Source: Bacteroidota bacterium
Lineage (GTDB): Bacteria > Bacteroidota > Bacteroidia > Bacteroidales > GCA-2748055
Direction: 5' to 3'
Length of the DNA stretch: 34,222 nucleotides
Assembly: GCA_024244665.1 (NCBI GenBank)
Contig: JAAEOI010000034.1
Span: 1 to 34,222, forward strand
Position numbers and translations under genes: made by a program. Position 1 is the stretch's first letter, and each line of letters starts with the position of its first letter. Positions 33,948 through 34,222 of this stretch are shown here, in pieces. The notes beneath the pieces were generated by a model that was not told the DNA's origin, ran no database searches, and worked only from the letters and a program-made list of their open reading frames with translations.

Positions 33948-34222
33948 TCGCCGGACTCCTCCTCCATCTCCTCATCAGGATCAGCCTCGGTAAAACCCGA
34001 CTTGAAAAACTCACTGGCATAGAAATCAAAATTATTCAGCCCGGTAAACTTAAACTCCTCGAAAATCTCCTTGGAATTTTCATAGTTAAAGAGGCTGATT
34101 TTATTCCCTTCACGCATGATCACCGCCCAGTGCTCAATATCAACCGCATTCATGATAAACTGGTCATTGGTGGACATAATCAACTGGATCCTGGCGGCAC
34201 CCGCCTTTCGGTTCAGGAGTGC
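33944..34222 (-). CDS. AAA-family ATPase, C-terminal part (truncated by window edge)
   Basis: The frame is open to the right edge, giving the last 92 residues. ARIQLIMSTNDQFIMNAVD resembles the C-terminal part of SMC/OLD-like AAA ATPases (IQLIMSTN, where the switch His/Asn follows the Walker B strand), then WAVIMREGNKISLFNYENSK and an acidic tail (ADPDEEMEEESGE). Walker A and B are outside the window. The 4-nt overlap with the DUF4276 gene shows that the two form one operon. Confidence 0.75.
   Translation of the reverse strand, partial: ALLNRKAGAARIQLIMSTNDQFIMNAVDIEHWAVIMREGNKISLFNYENSKEIFEEFKFTGLNNFDFYASEFFKSGFTEADPDEEMEEESGE

Noticed and set aside
33513..34022. 169-codon plus-strand ORF opposite the DUF4276 gene
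   Set aside because: It is the complement of a conserved gene pair, with His/Leu-rich translation and no motif.

Overview
The window looks like a Bacteroidota chromosome segment, probably from a Marinilabiliales/Prolixibacteraceae-type anaerobe or facultative anaerobe. Supporting signs are secreted lipoprotein sulfatases, a tandem DUF1080 protein, a Bacteroidota-type GyrB and several TAnnTTTG promoter boxes. The placement is inference; there is no rRNA or tRNA gene in the window.

Layout. (1) 1-2.4 kb is an AT-rich mobile zone. It holds the tail of one integron gene cassette, a complete 882-bp cassette carrying a RelE/HigB-HigA toxin-antitoxin pair between two attC sites, a collapsed IS110-family transposase, a small ORF overlapping a nucleotidyltransferase gene, and a gene remnant. 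(2) 2.4-11.1 kb is a carbohydrate region: two lipoprotein sulfatases, a diheme HzsA-like beta-propeller protein, galactokinase and a tandem DUF1080 protein, with small remnants between them. (3) 11.2-15.3 kb encodes a TolC-type outer membrane protein and two HlyD-type adaptors, with no ABC ATPase visible. (4) 15.4-15.7 kb is a collapsed sulfatase pseudogene. (5) 15.7-28.4 kb is the most notable part, a corrinoid/folate one-carbon island. It encodes a corrinoid reactivation ATPase, a corrinoid protein, a divergent AraC regulator, FolD, a formate/nitrite-type channel, formate-THF ligase, a methyl-THF:corrinoid methyltransferase, a fused MetV-MetF reductase, an Nramp-fold transporter lacking the metal motifs, and two UroD-family methyltransferases. 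(6) 28.4-34.2 kb holds an SGLT-type symporter, GyrB with a hexanucleotide-repeat loop, an AlkD-like protein, a DUF4276 protein and the end of an AAA ATPase.

How the genes may work together. All four components of an acetogen-type O-demethylase are present: methyltransferase I (UroD family, two copies), corrinoid protein, methyltransferase II and activating enzyme. They sit with MetVF, FolD, Fhs and FocA. Read in the oxidative direction, the set would move a methyl group from an unknown donor to the corrinoid, then to methyl-THF, methylene-THF, formyl-THF and finally formate plus ATP, with formate leaving through the channel. No CODH/acetyl-CoA synthase is in the window. A shared sequence element lies about 90-100 bp upstream of the corrinoid-protein, folD and fhs genes and is a candidate operator for the AraC regulator.

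A second theme is gene collapse. Four loci keep recognisable start and end regions of a gene but have lost most of the middle.
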